Assembly: GCA_003220495.1 (NCBI GenBank)
Contig: QHSP01000058.1
Span: 1 to 44,653, forward strand
Direction: 5' to 3'
Source of the DNA: Candidatus Rokuibacteriota bacterium
GTDB taxonomy: Bacteria > Methylomirabilota > Methylomirabilia > Rokubacteriales > CSP1-6
Length of the DNA: 44,653 bases
The position numbers were made by a program, and so were the translations under genes. Each line of letters opens with the position of its first letter. The stretch's first letter is position 1. This document shows, one piece after another, positions 18,216 through 28,514 of the stretch. A model generated the notes under the pieces. The model saw nothing but the letters and a program-made list of their open reading frames with translations, searched no databases and was not told the origin of the DNA.

Positions 18216-18238
18216 GCTCAATCCTCCCCATGTAGCCT
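18209..18238 (+). promoter_or_regulatory. Candidate promoter of the zinc-ribbon gene
   Basis: A perfect -35 TTGACA (18209-18214) is followed after 18 bases by TAGCCT (18233-18238). The ATG at 18246 comes 7 bases later, so the message would be leaderless. The -35 lies inside the start of the divergent lipoprotein gene. Confidence 0.45.
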
Positions 18239-18245
18239 CAACAAG

Positions 18246-18590
18246 ATGCCTACCTACGAATATGAATGCCTCAAGTGCAGACGCGTCTTCGAAATTCGCC
18301 AGCGGATCTCCGAGCCCGCGTTGACGGTGTGCGACGTATGCGGCGGTGAAGTACGTCGCCTCCTTTCTGCCGCCCCATTTATCTTGAAGGGCGAGGGTTG
18401 GTACGTCACCGACTATCCCTCGGAGTCTCGAAAACAAGCCCTCCAATCGGAAAAATCATCGGACAAGTCCCCGGACAAGACCCCGGACAAGACGAGCGAC
18501 AAAGCTGCCGACAAGCCGGCCGCCAAGGCGACCGACAGCACTACCTCTGCCTCCGCGCCCGCCGCTCCGCCGACGACGAAGTCCGACTGA
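18246..18590 (+). CDS. FmdB-family zinc-ribbon protein with charged repeat tail
   Basis: 114-residue protein. Residues 1-45 are a FmdB/CxxC_CxxC_SSSS zinc ribbon: MPTYEYEC start, cysteine pairs C8/C11 and C29/C32, then RRLLSAAPF. Such small proteins were named from a regulator of formamidase in Methylophilus, but their role is mostly unknown. Residues ~66-90 form a low-complexity tail in which Asp-Lys recurs about every four residues (DKSPDKTPDKTSDK), followed by an Ala/Thr/Pro-rich end. Its last 50 bases overlap the convergent SAM hydrolase gene. It is a single-gene unit divergent from the TPR lipoprotein. Confidence 0.85.
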   Translation: MPTYEYECLKCRRVFEIRQRISEPALTVCDVCGGEVRRLLSAAPFILKGEGWYVTDYPSESRKQALQSEKSSDKSPDKTPDKTSDKAADKPAAKATDSTTSASAPAAPPTTKSD

Positions 18591-19350
18591 CGACGACCGC
18601 GGTACCCGGCCCGGCTCTCAGCGCCCTCGCGGCGCTTCCCGTGTTCACCGCGATCTCCAGCCGATTGCTCGAGCCCACGAGCGCTCCTAGATCACGGCCT
18701 CCCAGGTCACCGTAGGTCCGCACCAGCGGGAGCGACCTGCCGGCGACTCGAACGGTGACGCCGGAGCCGAGTGAGGCGATCGCGTCGGCGTGGATCGAGG
18801 TCACGAGGTTGCCGAAGCGGTCGACATGCACCACGGCGCCTCCGACCTGGTCTTCGCTCACCCGCACCTCGGGCCATCTCAGCCGGACCGGGTCCGTCAC
18901 GGGCGGCCCGAGACGCTCCGGCTCGACACCCCGCGCGAGGTGGGCAGCCGCCGGCGCGAAGATGTCGCGGCCGTGAAACGTGTGGCTCACCTCAGTTTCA
19001 CGAAACTCGGCCGCGCGGAGCTCGAAGGCGCGCCAGCCTTGGCCGCTGAGGAACGGCGTGAACAGCCCGTTGTCCGGCCCGATGAACATTTGATCGCGAG
19101 AGACGACCGCCAGACCCCTGCGCGCGGTGCCGACACCCGGATCGACCACCGCGACGTGAATCGTCGCGACCGGAAAGCGGCGGGCGGCAGCCTCGAGGGC
19201 CAGGGCGCCTTCCAGGACGTCGTGGGGAGTCACCTCGTGGGTGATGTCCACGACGTGGACGTCCCGGGTAATCGAGAGGATCACGCCCTTCATCTCGGCC
19301 ACGTAGGTGTCACGCGTGCCGAAGTCGGTCGTCAGCGTGATGACCGCCAC
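18541..19350 (-). CDS. S-adenosyl-L-methionine hydrolase (adenosine-forming), DUF62 family
   Basis: 269-residue member of the SAM hydroxide adenosyltransferase family, related to fluorinase and chlorinase, which splits SAM into adenosine and methionine using water. Typical segments are ITLTTDFGTRDTYV at the start, DITHEV, VVDPGVGT, FIGPDNGL and HGRDIFAPAAAHLA, with the C-terminal domain following VDRFGNLVTSI. The basic last ten residues (SSAERRARRQR) fall in the region shared with the opposite gene. Start is GTG 19350, one base after the polyprenyl synthase stop. Why a SAM-degrading enzyme is placed in this operon is not clear. Confidence 0.92.
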   Translation of the reverse strand: MAVITLTTDFGTRDTYVAEMKGVILSITRDVHVVDITHEVTPHDVLEGALALEAAARRFPVATIHVAVVDPGVGTARRGLAVVSRDQMFIGPDNGLFTPFLSGQGWRAFELRAAEFRETEVSHTFHGRDIFAPAAAHLARGVEPERLGPPVTDPVRLRWPEVRVSEDQVGGAVVHVDRFGNLVTSIHADAIASLGSGVTVRVAGRSLPLVRTYGDLGGRDLGALVGSSNRLEIAVNTGSAARALRAGPGTAVVVSRTSSSAERRARRQR

Positions 19351-19351
19351 G

Positions 19352-20350
19352 TCAACGATCGCGATCGACCACGAAGTCCGCGATCAATGCCAGGGTTTCT
19401 CGCTCCTCCGACGGCGTGAAGGCCGCCAGCGCGGCCTTCGCCGCCCGGGCGTACCCGTGCGCCTGGGCCAGGGCGTACTCGACGCCCTCGTGACCGACGA
19501 CGTAGCGCCGGATCTCGTCGATCTCCTCCGGGTCGAGGGCGTGGCGCTTGAGGAGGCTCTTCACGCGCTCGGACTCGGCGGGTGTCGCGCGGGCGAGCAT
19601 GGCGATGAGCGGTAAGGTCCGCTTTCCCTCGCGCAGGTCGGCGCCGATCGCCTTGCCGAGGCGATCCTGATCGGCGACGAAGTCGAGCGAGTCGTCCGAG
19701 ATCTGGAACGCGACGCCGATGTCCAACCCGTACTGCGTGAGGGCGTCGACCTGCGCGGCCGGAAGCCCGCCCAGGAGCCCGCCGATGCGGCAGCACGCCG
19801 AGATGAACGACGCCGTCTTCTGCGTGATGATCCGGAGGTAGTCCGCCTCGGTGGTGACGCCGCTTCGCTTGAGCTCGAGCTGGAAGACTTCGGCTTCCGT
19901 CATCGAAACCGTCGCCCGCGCGAGGGTCTCCATCACGGCGCGGTCGTTGTCCCGCACGAGCATCGCGAACGATTTCGAATACAGATGGTCGCCTACCAGG
20001 ACGGAGGCGTCGTCGCCCCACTGCGCGTTCGCCGACGGCCGTCCGCGCCGGAGCGGCGCCTGGTCGACGACGTCGTCGTGGATGAGCGTCGCCGTGTGGA
20101 GCATCTCGACGACACACGCCAGCCGCACGCCGCGCGGGCCGACGTAGCCCGCCAGACGCGCCGCCAGCAAGAGGAGCATGGGCCGCAGGCGCTTGCCGCC
20201 GGCGCCCGCGATGTAGCCGCCCATCTCCTGGATCAGCGCCACCGGCGAGTTCAGCTCGCGGCGGATCTCGGCCTCGACCCCCTCCAGATCGACGCCGACC
20301 AGACCGGCGACGCGCTCCTTCAGGACCCGCTCGAGAGTGGGTGTGGCCAC
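19352..20350 (-). CDS. Polyprenyl (probably long-chain) diphosphate synthase
   Basis: 332-residue trans-isoprenyl diphosphate synthase, which extends allylic diphosphates with IPP units. The first Asp-rich motif is DDVVD (92-96) and the second DDSLD (219-223); GGKRLRP binds the IPP diphosphate. The small residues at positions -4 and -5 from the first motif (Thr and Ala in HTATLIHDD) are the pattern of C40 or longer products such as the side chain of quinones, so an octaprenyl/solanesyl type is likely, which would suit the Complex I genes nearby. Start is GTG 20350. Confidence 0.93.
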   Translation of the reverse strand: MATPTLERVLKERVAGLVGVDLEGVEAEIRRELNSPVALIQEMGGYIAGAGGKRLRPMLLLLAARLAGYVGPRGVRLACVVEMLHTATLIHDDVVDQAPLRRGRPSANAQWGDDASVLVGDHLYSKSFAMLVRDNDRAVMETLARATVSMTEAEVFQLELKRSGVTTEADYLRIITQKTASFISACCRIGGLLGGLPAAQVDALTQYGLDIGVAFQISDDSLDFVADQDRLGKAIGADLREGKRTLPLIAMLARATPAESERVKSLLKRHALDPEEIDEIRRYVVGHEGVEYALAQAHGYARAAKAALAAFTPSEERETLALIADFVVDRDR

Positions 20351-20358
20351 GCGAGCGA

Positions 20359-21084
20359 TTACTTCGGGACGACCCGATCCTTGATCTGGATCCGCGCGCC
20401 CGGGGCCACCGTCTGAACGTCCGCGACCGAAAACCGCTCGCGGAGCTCGGTAACGCGCGCGGTGCCCACTTCCTCGTCGAGCTCGCCGAGCACCTCACCC
20501 GTCACCGGATGCACGAGCGGGATCGCATCGCGCCGAAGACTCACGAGAGTCCCCGCCCGCATCCCATCCACGGCGGTGAGGTCGATGACGATGCGGGTCG
20601 TATCCACGTAGACGACGAATCCCCTTTTGGGACCTTCCGGCGCCTTGCCGTTCGTCGGGGCCGCCGTCGGCGTTGCCGGCGCCTTGGGCGCGCCCGGCGG
20701 CGTCTGGGCGGTTGCGGGTGCTCCGGCCGGGGTCGGCGTCGGCATGCCCTGACGCGAGCTGATCTTCCCGCCGCCGGGTGGCGAGCCATACCGGGCGACG
20801 ATCTCCGGCGGCGCGATGATCGAGCTTTTGCCGAACATCACCGTTCCGAGGGTCACCGGAGTCTTGTCCTCCTCGACCCAGACGTATTCGGGCTCACTCG
20901 GCACGTCGCCGAATCTTGGATTTTTGATCAGGAGCCACCTGGTCTCGGCCGATTTGATCGTGACCGACGGGTCGCCGGTGTTGGGGACGCCGATGACGCT
21001 CTTGGCCGTCGAGCAGCCGAACGCCGTGACGGCGACGACAACGACAAGAAGCGCGAAGTGTCGCACTGTCATGGTGGCGGCCAT
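20359..21084 (-). CDS. Lipoprotein with C-terminal FlgT_C-like module
   Basis: Unrecognised 241-residue protein. A signal ends in lipobox AFGC (about residue 24), so it is probably a lipoprotein. Residues ~110-160 are a Pro/Ala/Thr-rich linker. The last 80 residues, with VHPVTGEVLGELDEEVG and PGARIQI, repeat the FlgT_C-like module seen in the proteins at 11953-13806 and 21113-21928. Start: ATG 21084 is the first ATG; ATG 21072 (MTVRHFAL) gives an equally good signal. No clear ribosome binding site. It lies directly downstream of the sibling at 21113-21928. Confidence 0.78.
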   Translation of the reverse strand: MAATMTVRHFALLVVVVAVTAFGCSTAKSVIGVPNTGDPSVTIKSAETRWLLIKNPRFGDVPSEPEYVWVEEDKTPVTLGTVMFGKSSIIAPPEIVARYGSPPGGGKISSRQGMPTPTPAGAPATAQTPPGAPKAPATPTAAPTNGKAPEGPKRGFVVYVDTTRIVIDLTAVDGMRAGTLVSLRRDAIPLVHPVTGEVLGELDEEVGTARVTELRERFSVADVQTVAPGARIQIKDRVVPK

Positions 21085-21112
21085 ACCATAGCAGGGTCGA
21101 GCGGGCAAGGCA

Positions 21113-21924
21113 TCAGTCTTCGCTCGCCGGTTCCCACGGAAACCGCTGCTCTTCCGCGGCGGCCGGCGGCAGGAGGGGCGCGCGGCGCGAAAACAGCGCC
21201 GTACCCGTCACGGCCGAGATCCAGGTCGCATCGAGATAGATGACGCCCCGTCGCTCGATCAGCATCGGCACGATCCAGCCCGACACGTCGAACTTCTTCG
21301 AGACGCGCACCACGCGCTCCGGGAGGGCCAGCACCTCCTGGACGTGCGCGCCGCCGGTGGCGAAGAGGTCGCTCACCGTGAGCGGGTCGACCACCTGGAA
21401 GCGCTTCGAGCCCTCGAGGCCCACGGCCAGAAGGTAGGGAACGCGGCGGAGGTCCGCCTTCCCCTTCGATTCCGTCAATTCGAGGACCGGAGTGATCGCG
21501 ACCTTGATTCGTCCCCTCGTGATCCTGACGCCGTCGTCGGACTGCGGAAGCGGCCTGCCCTCGATCGGGACGTAGAGGGCCTCGGAGAAGCGGGGCTGCA
21601 CCGCCCGGATCTGGGCGTAGCCGAGCACCTCCTCGTACCGTCCGAGCACCTTGCGGGTGATCGGGTGGTGGAACTCCTCGCCCTTGCGAAAGATCGTGAA
21701 CTCCTGACCGACCTGGGCCCCCCCGCTTTCGCCGATGTCCAGGTAGAGCGTGCTCCCCTCGGACCCGATCACGAGGCCTTCGAGGGGGCTGAACGCCTTG
21801 ATGAAGTCGTCGATCATGAGCGCGAAGGTCGCGCCGACGCGATCGGCCATCCCGGCGGCGGCGCTCGAGGCGCTGGCCAGCACACCCAGCGCGACGAGGC
21901 CGATGGCGGTCCTGACCCGCGCGC

Positions 21925-21928
<4 letters not shown>
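21113..21928 (-). CDS. Exported protein: FlgT_C-like module plus a CsgG-like region
   Basis: Unrecognised protein, 271 residues with the start I prefer. Residues ~50-130 carry the FlgT_C-like module ([20 protein letters not shown]), and the C-terminal part ([26 protein letters not shown]) resembles the second region of the 617-residue protein at 11953-13806. Start: from GTG 21883 the protein would have no usable signal peptide. Reading 15 codons further to a CTG at 21928 adds [15 protein letters not shown] and makes a textbook signal; that CTG overlaps the mutase stop as CTGA, like the other coupled junctions in this window. I therefore give 21928 but note that a conventional annotation would use 21883. 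Confidence 0.75.
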
Positions 21929-25049
<3,121 letters not shown>

Positions 25050-25058
25050 CAAGGCCCT

Positions 25059-25066
25059 AGTATAAT
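25059..25066. promoter_or_regulatory. Bidirectional -10 element between divergent genes
   Basis: The plus strand reads AGTATAAT, giving TATAAT (25061-25066) for the plus gene. The minus strand of the same bases contains TATACT (25064-25059) for the carboxyltransferase operon. ATG codons begin 8 bases (25075, plus) and 9 bases (25049, minus) beyond, so both messages would have almost no leader. -35 elements are weak on both sides. Confidence 0.6.
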
Positions 25067-25074
25067 TGACGTCC

Positions 25075-25467
25075 ATGCCCTTCTGGGTCCAGATGCTCCT
25101 CTCGCTGGCGGCGTTTGCCCTGTTGGTGGCGCTCGTCGCCGCGGTCTGGGCGCTGAGAGGGGTGGCGCACAGGGCCGAGGCGGTGCTGGCCATCGTCGAG
25201 CAGGAGCTGCGACCGCTGATTGGCCAGGGCCTGGCGCTCACCGAGGACGTGCGCGGGCTCACGCGCGAGGCGGGTCGTGAGCTCGAACGGGTCGGCGCCG
25301 TCACCGACCGTGTCGAGGTCGTCGCGGCCGGGCTCGGCCGGATCGTCATGACGGTCGGCAGCCTGACCCGCGCCGGTCAGATCGTCGGCGTGGCCGCGGG
25401 TCTCAAGAAGGGCATCGATGTGTTCGTCCATCGCCTCAGGCACCAAGGAGATCACCATGAGCAATGA
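25075..25467 (+). CDS. DUF948-like membrane-anchored protein
   Basis: 130-residue protein with one N-terminal membrane helix (about 5-27) followed by a long amphipathic helix rich in Glu, Arg, Leu and Val ([23 protein letters not shown]), as in DUF948 proteins, which often precede YtxH-type genes. The function is unknown; general stress roles have been suggested for relatives. Start is ATG 25075, eight bases after the TATAAT; a TTG at 25066 would overlap the -10. The end overlaps the next gene. Confidence 0.75.
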   Translation: MPFWVQMLLSLAAFALLVALVAAVWALRGVAHRAEAVLAIVEQELRPLIGQGLALTEDVRGLTREAGRELERVGAVTDRVEVVAAGLGRIVMTVGSLTRAGQIVGVAAGLKKGIDVFVHRLRHQGDHHEQ

Positions 25468-25774
25468 TCGACGCGACGCAGGGGGATACATGGGTTGGTT
25501 CCTGTTCGGCGCCGTGGTCGGCGCCGCAGTCGCGCTGCTGATGACGCCGAAGACGGGCGCGCAAGCGCGCGAGCTCCTGGCCGAGCACGGCGGCGGGGTC
25601 GCCCGCCGCGCTCAGGAGTTTGCCAACGAGGCGCAGGGCCGCGCCGGCGAGTGGCTCGACAAGAGTCGGGAGATCTTCGAGGAGCAGACGCAGCGCCTCA
25701 TGAGCGCGTTCGAGGCCGGCCGCGACGCCATGAGGGAGGAGATTCGACGGGGATCCAGCGAGTCGCGTGGCTGA
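25457..25774 (+). CDS. YtxH-like protein
   Basis: 105-residue protein. Residues ~10-30 hold the YtxH signature GxxxGAAVALLMTPKTGAQAR: a Gly/Ala-rich membrane helix ended by TPKTG, then a long charged helix. YtxH relatives in Bacillus are sigma-B stress proteins, but the role is undefined. Start is ATG 25457 with AAGGAG eight bases upstream; it overlaps the end of the DUF948-like gene by 11 bases. Confidence 0.85.
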   Translation: MSNDRRDAGGYMGWFLFGAVVGAAVALLMTPKTGAQARELLAEHGGGVARRAQEFANEAQGRAGEWLDKSREIFEEQTQRLMSAFEAGRDAMREEIRRGSSESRG

Positions 25775-26357
25775 GATCGAGGTCCCCAACCCCCACGAGA
25801 TCCACGAGCGCGGCGAGACGACGTTCGGCCGGCGCGCCGCGCTCACCACGGCGATCTACGCGGTCGTGCTGTCGATCGCCTCGCTCGGCGGCAACAACAC
25901 GGTGAAGGAGATGCTGCTCGCCCAGCAACAGTCCTCCGACCAGTGGGCGTTCTATCAGGCGAAGGTCATCCGCGAGCACCAGTACCGCGGCCAGAAGATG
26001 CTGCTCGAGGCGCAGCTGTCCGAGCCCTCGAACCTCAAGGGCGCCGAACGGGCCAAAATCGAGGCGCTCGCGGCGAAGTTCGCCGAGGAGGAGAAGCGCT
26101 ACAACGCCGAGAAGAAGGAGATCGAGGCGGAGGCCAAGAAGCTCGAGGCGGCGCGGGACCACCGCCGGGAGCGGCATCCCTACTTCGAGTTCGGCGAGGT
26201 GCTCCTGCAGATCGCGATCGTGAGCGCCTCGGTTGCGATCCTCTCCACCTCACGCCAGATGTTCTGGTTCTCGCTGGTCCTGGCGGTGCTCGGGGCGGGG
26301 CTCATGGTCAACGGCTTCATCCCGATCTTCAAGGTCCCCTTCCTGCACCACCACTGA
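25767..26357 (+). CDS. DUF4337-like membrane protein
   Basis: 196-residue protein with a membrane helix near 25-45 (LTTAIYAVVLSIASLGG), a central charged coiled-coil (KIEALAAKFAEEEKRYNAEKKEIEAEAKKLEAARD, about 95-130) and two membrane helices near the C-terminus, ending FLHHH. This layout matches DUF4337 proteins of unknown function. Start is GTG 25767, overlapping the previous stop by 8 bases. Its end faces the TMTC-like gene at a 21-base gap with no visible terminator. Confidence 0.8.
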   Translation: MAEIEVPNPHEIHERGETTFGRRAALTTAIYAVVLSIASLGGNNTVKEMLLAQQQSSDQWAFYQAKVIREHQYRGQKMLLEAQLSEPSNLKGAERAKIEALAAKFAEEEKRYNAEKKEIEAEAKKLEAARDHRRERHPYFEFGEVLLQIAIVSASVAILSTSRQMFWFSLVLAVLGAGLMVNGFIPIFKVPFLHHH

Positions 26358-26378
26358 TCCCTGGACGCACCCTCGGCC

Positions 26379-28460
26379 TCAAGGCGTCCGCGCTTTCGCA
26401 GCCTCCGAAACCGCATGATCCAGGTTGGCGGACGCGAGGGGATAGTTGGGCCGCCGGCCGAGCGCCGCCCGATATTTGAGGATCGCCTCCTCCCATCTGG
26501 CCTGTCGGGCGAGCGCCATACCCCAGTTGTTGTAGATCTCGGCGGCGTCGGGATCGAGACGCGCGGCTTCGCGGTAGTGAGCGATCGCGCCGTCGAGATC
26601 GCCCGCGGCGAACAGCGCGTTGCCCCAGTTGTAGTGCGGCACGCTCATCGGCTTGATTCGAAGGGCCTCGCGATAGTTCGCGATCGCCTCCTCCCGTTTG
26701 CCCTGTATCGCCAGCGCTCTGCCCCAGTTGTTGTACGCCTCGGCGCCCTGCGGCTCGAGCCGGACGGCTTCGCGATAGTGGGCGATCGCCTCCTCGACGT
26801 CTCCTGCAGCGAGTACCGCGTTGCCCCAGTTGTAGTGGGCGGCGCCGCTGTCCGGTCGCAGGCGGAGGGCGCCGGTGAAGCGGTCGAGCGCTTCGGCGAG
26901 CCGGCCCTGTTGGGCCAGTGCGACCCCCCACTGGATCAGGACGTCGGGCGCGTCAGGTCGCATCGACGAGGCCTGGCGATAGTGCTCGTTCGCTTCGGCC
27001 AAGCGCGCCTGCTGGCGGCGGACGTTGCCGAGCTGGAGATGGGCCATCCACGACGGCGTGAGGGAGACGGCGTGCGTCCAGAGCCGTTCCGAATCGTGCC
27101 AGATCTCGATCTGCTGCCACGTGAGAAGCGTGAGCGCCGTCACCAGAACGACGCCGGCCCCGGTCAGGCAGAATCCTGGCGCCCGCCCATGCCGTCGGCC
27201 AGTCCACACACGCCAGGCGCCCAGCCCGGCCGCGCCCGTGATCAGGGCCAGCGACAGGGATGGAAGATAGCTATAGCGATCAGCGCTGATCTGCGGTCCG
27301 TTCTGGAAGACTCCCGACACCGGAAGCAAGGTCACCACGTACACGAGCCAGACCGCGCCCGCGGCCGGCCACCGACGGCGCGCGAGGATCACGAACCCCG
27401 TGATCACGACGACGACCGCCCCGCCGAGAAGGTACGGCGCACCGAGCGGCAAGACCGGCCGTTGCAAAGGATAGAACGGCGAGAGATCGAGCGGAACGAT
27501 CGTCTTCCACACGTAGAACACCAACCCGTAGACGCTGATCGCCAGACGCTCCATGAGCCCGACGTCGCCGACCGAAAGTAGGTTCGCGGCACTCCGGGCG
27601 GCGAAGAATGTGACCGGCGTGACGAGGGCGCTCGCGAGGACGAATGGGATCTTCTCGGCCCATCGCCGGCGCGCCGGCCTACTCCACCAGCTGTCTGAGC
27701 CCTGGCCGAGGCGCCGGAGCGGATAGACGTCCAGCACAACGAGGATCAGCGGCAAGGTCATCGTGATCGCCTTCGACAGCAGGGCCAGCACGAAGCAACT
27801 GAGCGAGACCCAGTACCAGGGCCGCCGCCGAAGGCGTTGGTCGAGCGGGGCCTCGGCGTCGTGCAGGTAGGCCCAGACCGCGAGCAGGTAGAAGAGCCCT
27901 GAGAGAACGTCGCGGCGCTCGGTGACCCATGCCACCGACTCGACCCTGAGCGGGTGGACCGCGAAGACGAGCGCCGCCAGAGCCGCGCTCAGTCGCACCG
28001 CCAGCGCAGAGGCCGGCGCCGCCGTGGGCATCGAAAGGCGAATGAGGCGCTGCGCGACGAGATAGAACACCGCCGCGTTGACCGAATGCAGGACGACGTT
28101 CGTGAGGTGATAGCCAGTCGGATTCATCCCCCAGATCAGGTAGTCGATGCCCAGCGTCATCCAGCTGACCGGGACGTAATGCCCCAGGAGCACCGTCGTC
28201 CACATCCACCTGAGCTGGGTCCAGCCAAGGCCCCGGTAGTGAGGATTGACGGTGAAATTTTCCAGGTCGTCCCAGTTCAGGAATTCACAGCGCAGGGCGG
28301 GCGCGAAGCCGATGAAGGTCGCCACGACGACACCGAGCACGATCCCGGGTTGAAGCCATCGAACGCGCGACGGCGCGGCCTGCAGGGGTGTGCGTCGCGC
28401 GGGGCGCTTCGTCAGCGACCTCTCAGGGGGCTTCCCCGGATCTAGCCGACTGGCGCCCAC
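26379..28460 (-). CDS. TMTC-like integral membrane protein with C-terminal TPR repeats
   Basis: 693-residue protein. Residues ~35-430 are a multi-pass membrane region of about 10-11 helices. It has an early loop with NWDDLENF and a later EWK-type block, the layout of GT-C-fold glycosyltransferases and of TMTC proteins, which O-mannosylate cadherins in animals. The last ~230 residues are about six tetratricopeptide repeats with the recurring NWG core. Its bacterial function is unknown; a protein or polysaccharide glycosyltransferase is the likeliest guess. Start is GTG 28460; a slightly later start is possible because the first 30 residues are polar and basic. Confidence 0.75.
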   Translation of the reverse strand: MGASRLDPGKPPERSLTKRPARRTPLQAAPSRVRWLQPGIVLGVVVATFIGFAPALRCEFLNWDDLENFTVNPHYRGLGWTQLRWMWTTVLLGHYVPVSWMTLGIDYLIWGMNPTGYHLTNVVLHSVNAAVFYLVAQRLIRLSMPTAAPASALAVRLSAALAALVFAVHPLRVESVAWVTERRDVLSGLFYLLAVWAYLHDAEAPLDQRLRRRPWYWVSLSCFVLALLSKAITMTLPLILVVLDVYPLRRLGQGSDSWWSRPARRRWAEKIPFVLASALVTPVTFFAARSAANLLSVGDVGLMERLAISVYGLVFYVWKTIVPLDLSPFYPLQRPVLPLGAPYLLGGAVVVVITGFVILARRRWPAAGAVWLVYVVTLLPVSGVFQNGPQISADRYSYLPSLSLALITGAAGLGAWRVWTGRRHGRAPGFCLTGAGVVLVTALTLLTWQQIEIWHDSERLWTHAVSLTPSWMAHLQLGNVRRQQARLAEANEHYRQASSMRPDAPDVLIQWGVALAQQGRLAEALDRFTGALRLRPDSGAAHYNWGNAVLAAGDVEEAIAHYREAVRLEPQGAEAYNNWGRALAIQGKREEAIANYREALRIKPMSVPHYNWGNALFAAGDLDGAIAHYREAARLDPDAAEIYNNWGMALARQARWEEAILKYRAALGRRPNYPLASANLDHAVSEAAKARTP
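26440..26847 (-). repeat. Duplicated pair of TPR units within the TMTC-like gene
   Basis: Two halves of about 200 bases (roughly 26642-26847 and 26440-26641) encode repeat pairs with alternating signatures: HYNWGNAxxAAGDxxxAIAHYREA, then YNNWGxALAxQ. The repeats at DNA level share runs such as TTGCCCCAGTTGTAGTG, pointing to duplication of a two-TPR unit. Confidence 0.5.
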
Positions 28461-28514
28461 GCGCCGAAGGGAGCCAACGTCAGGGCGTAGCCCATGCCGG
28501 CGGACCGGCTGGGC

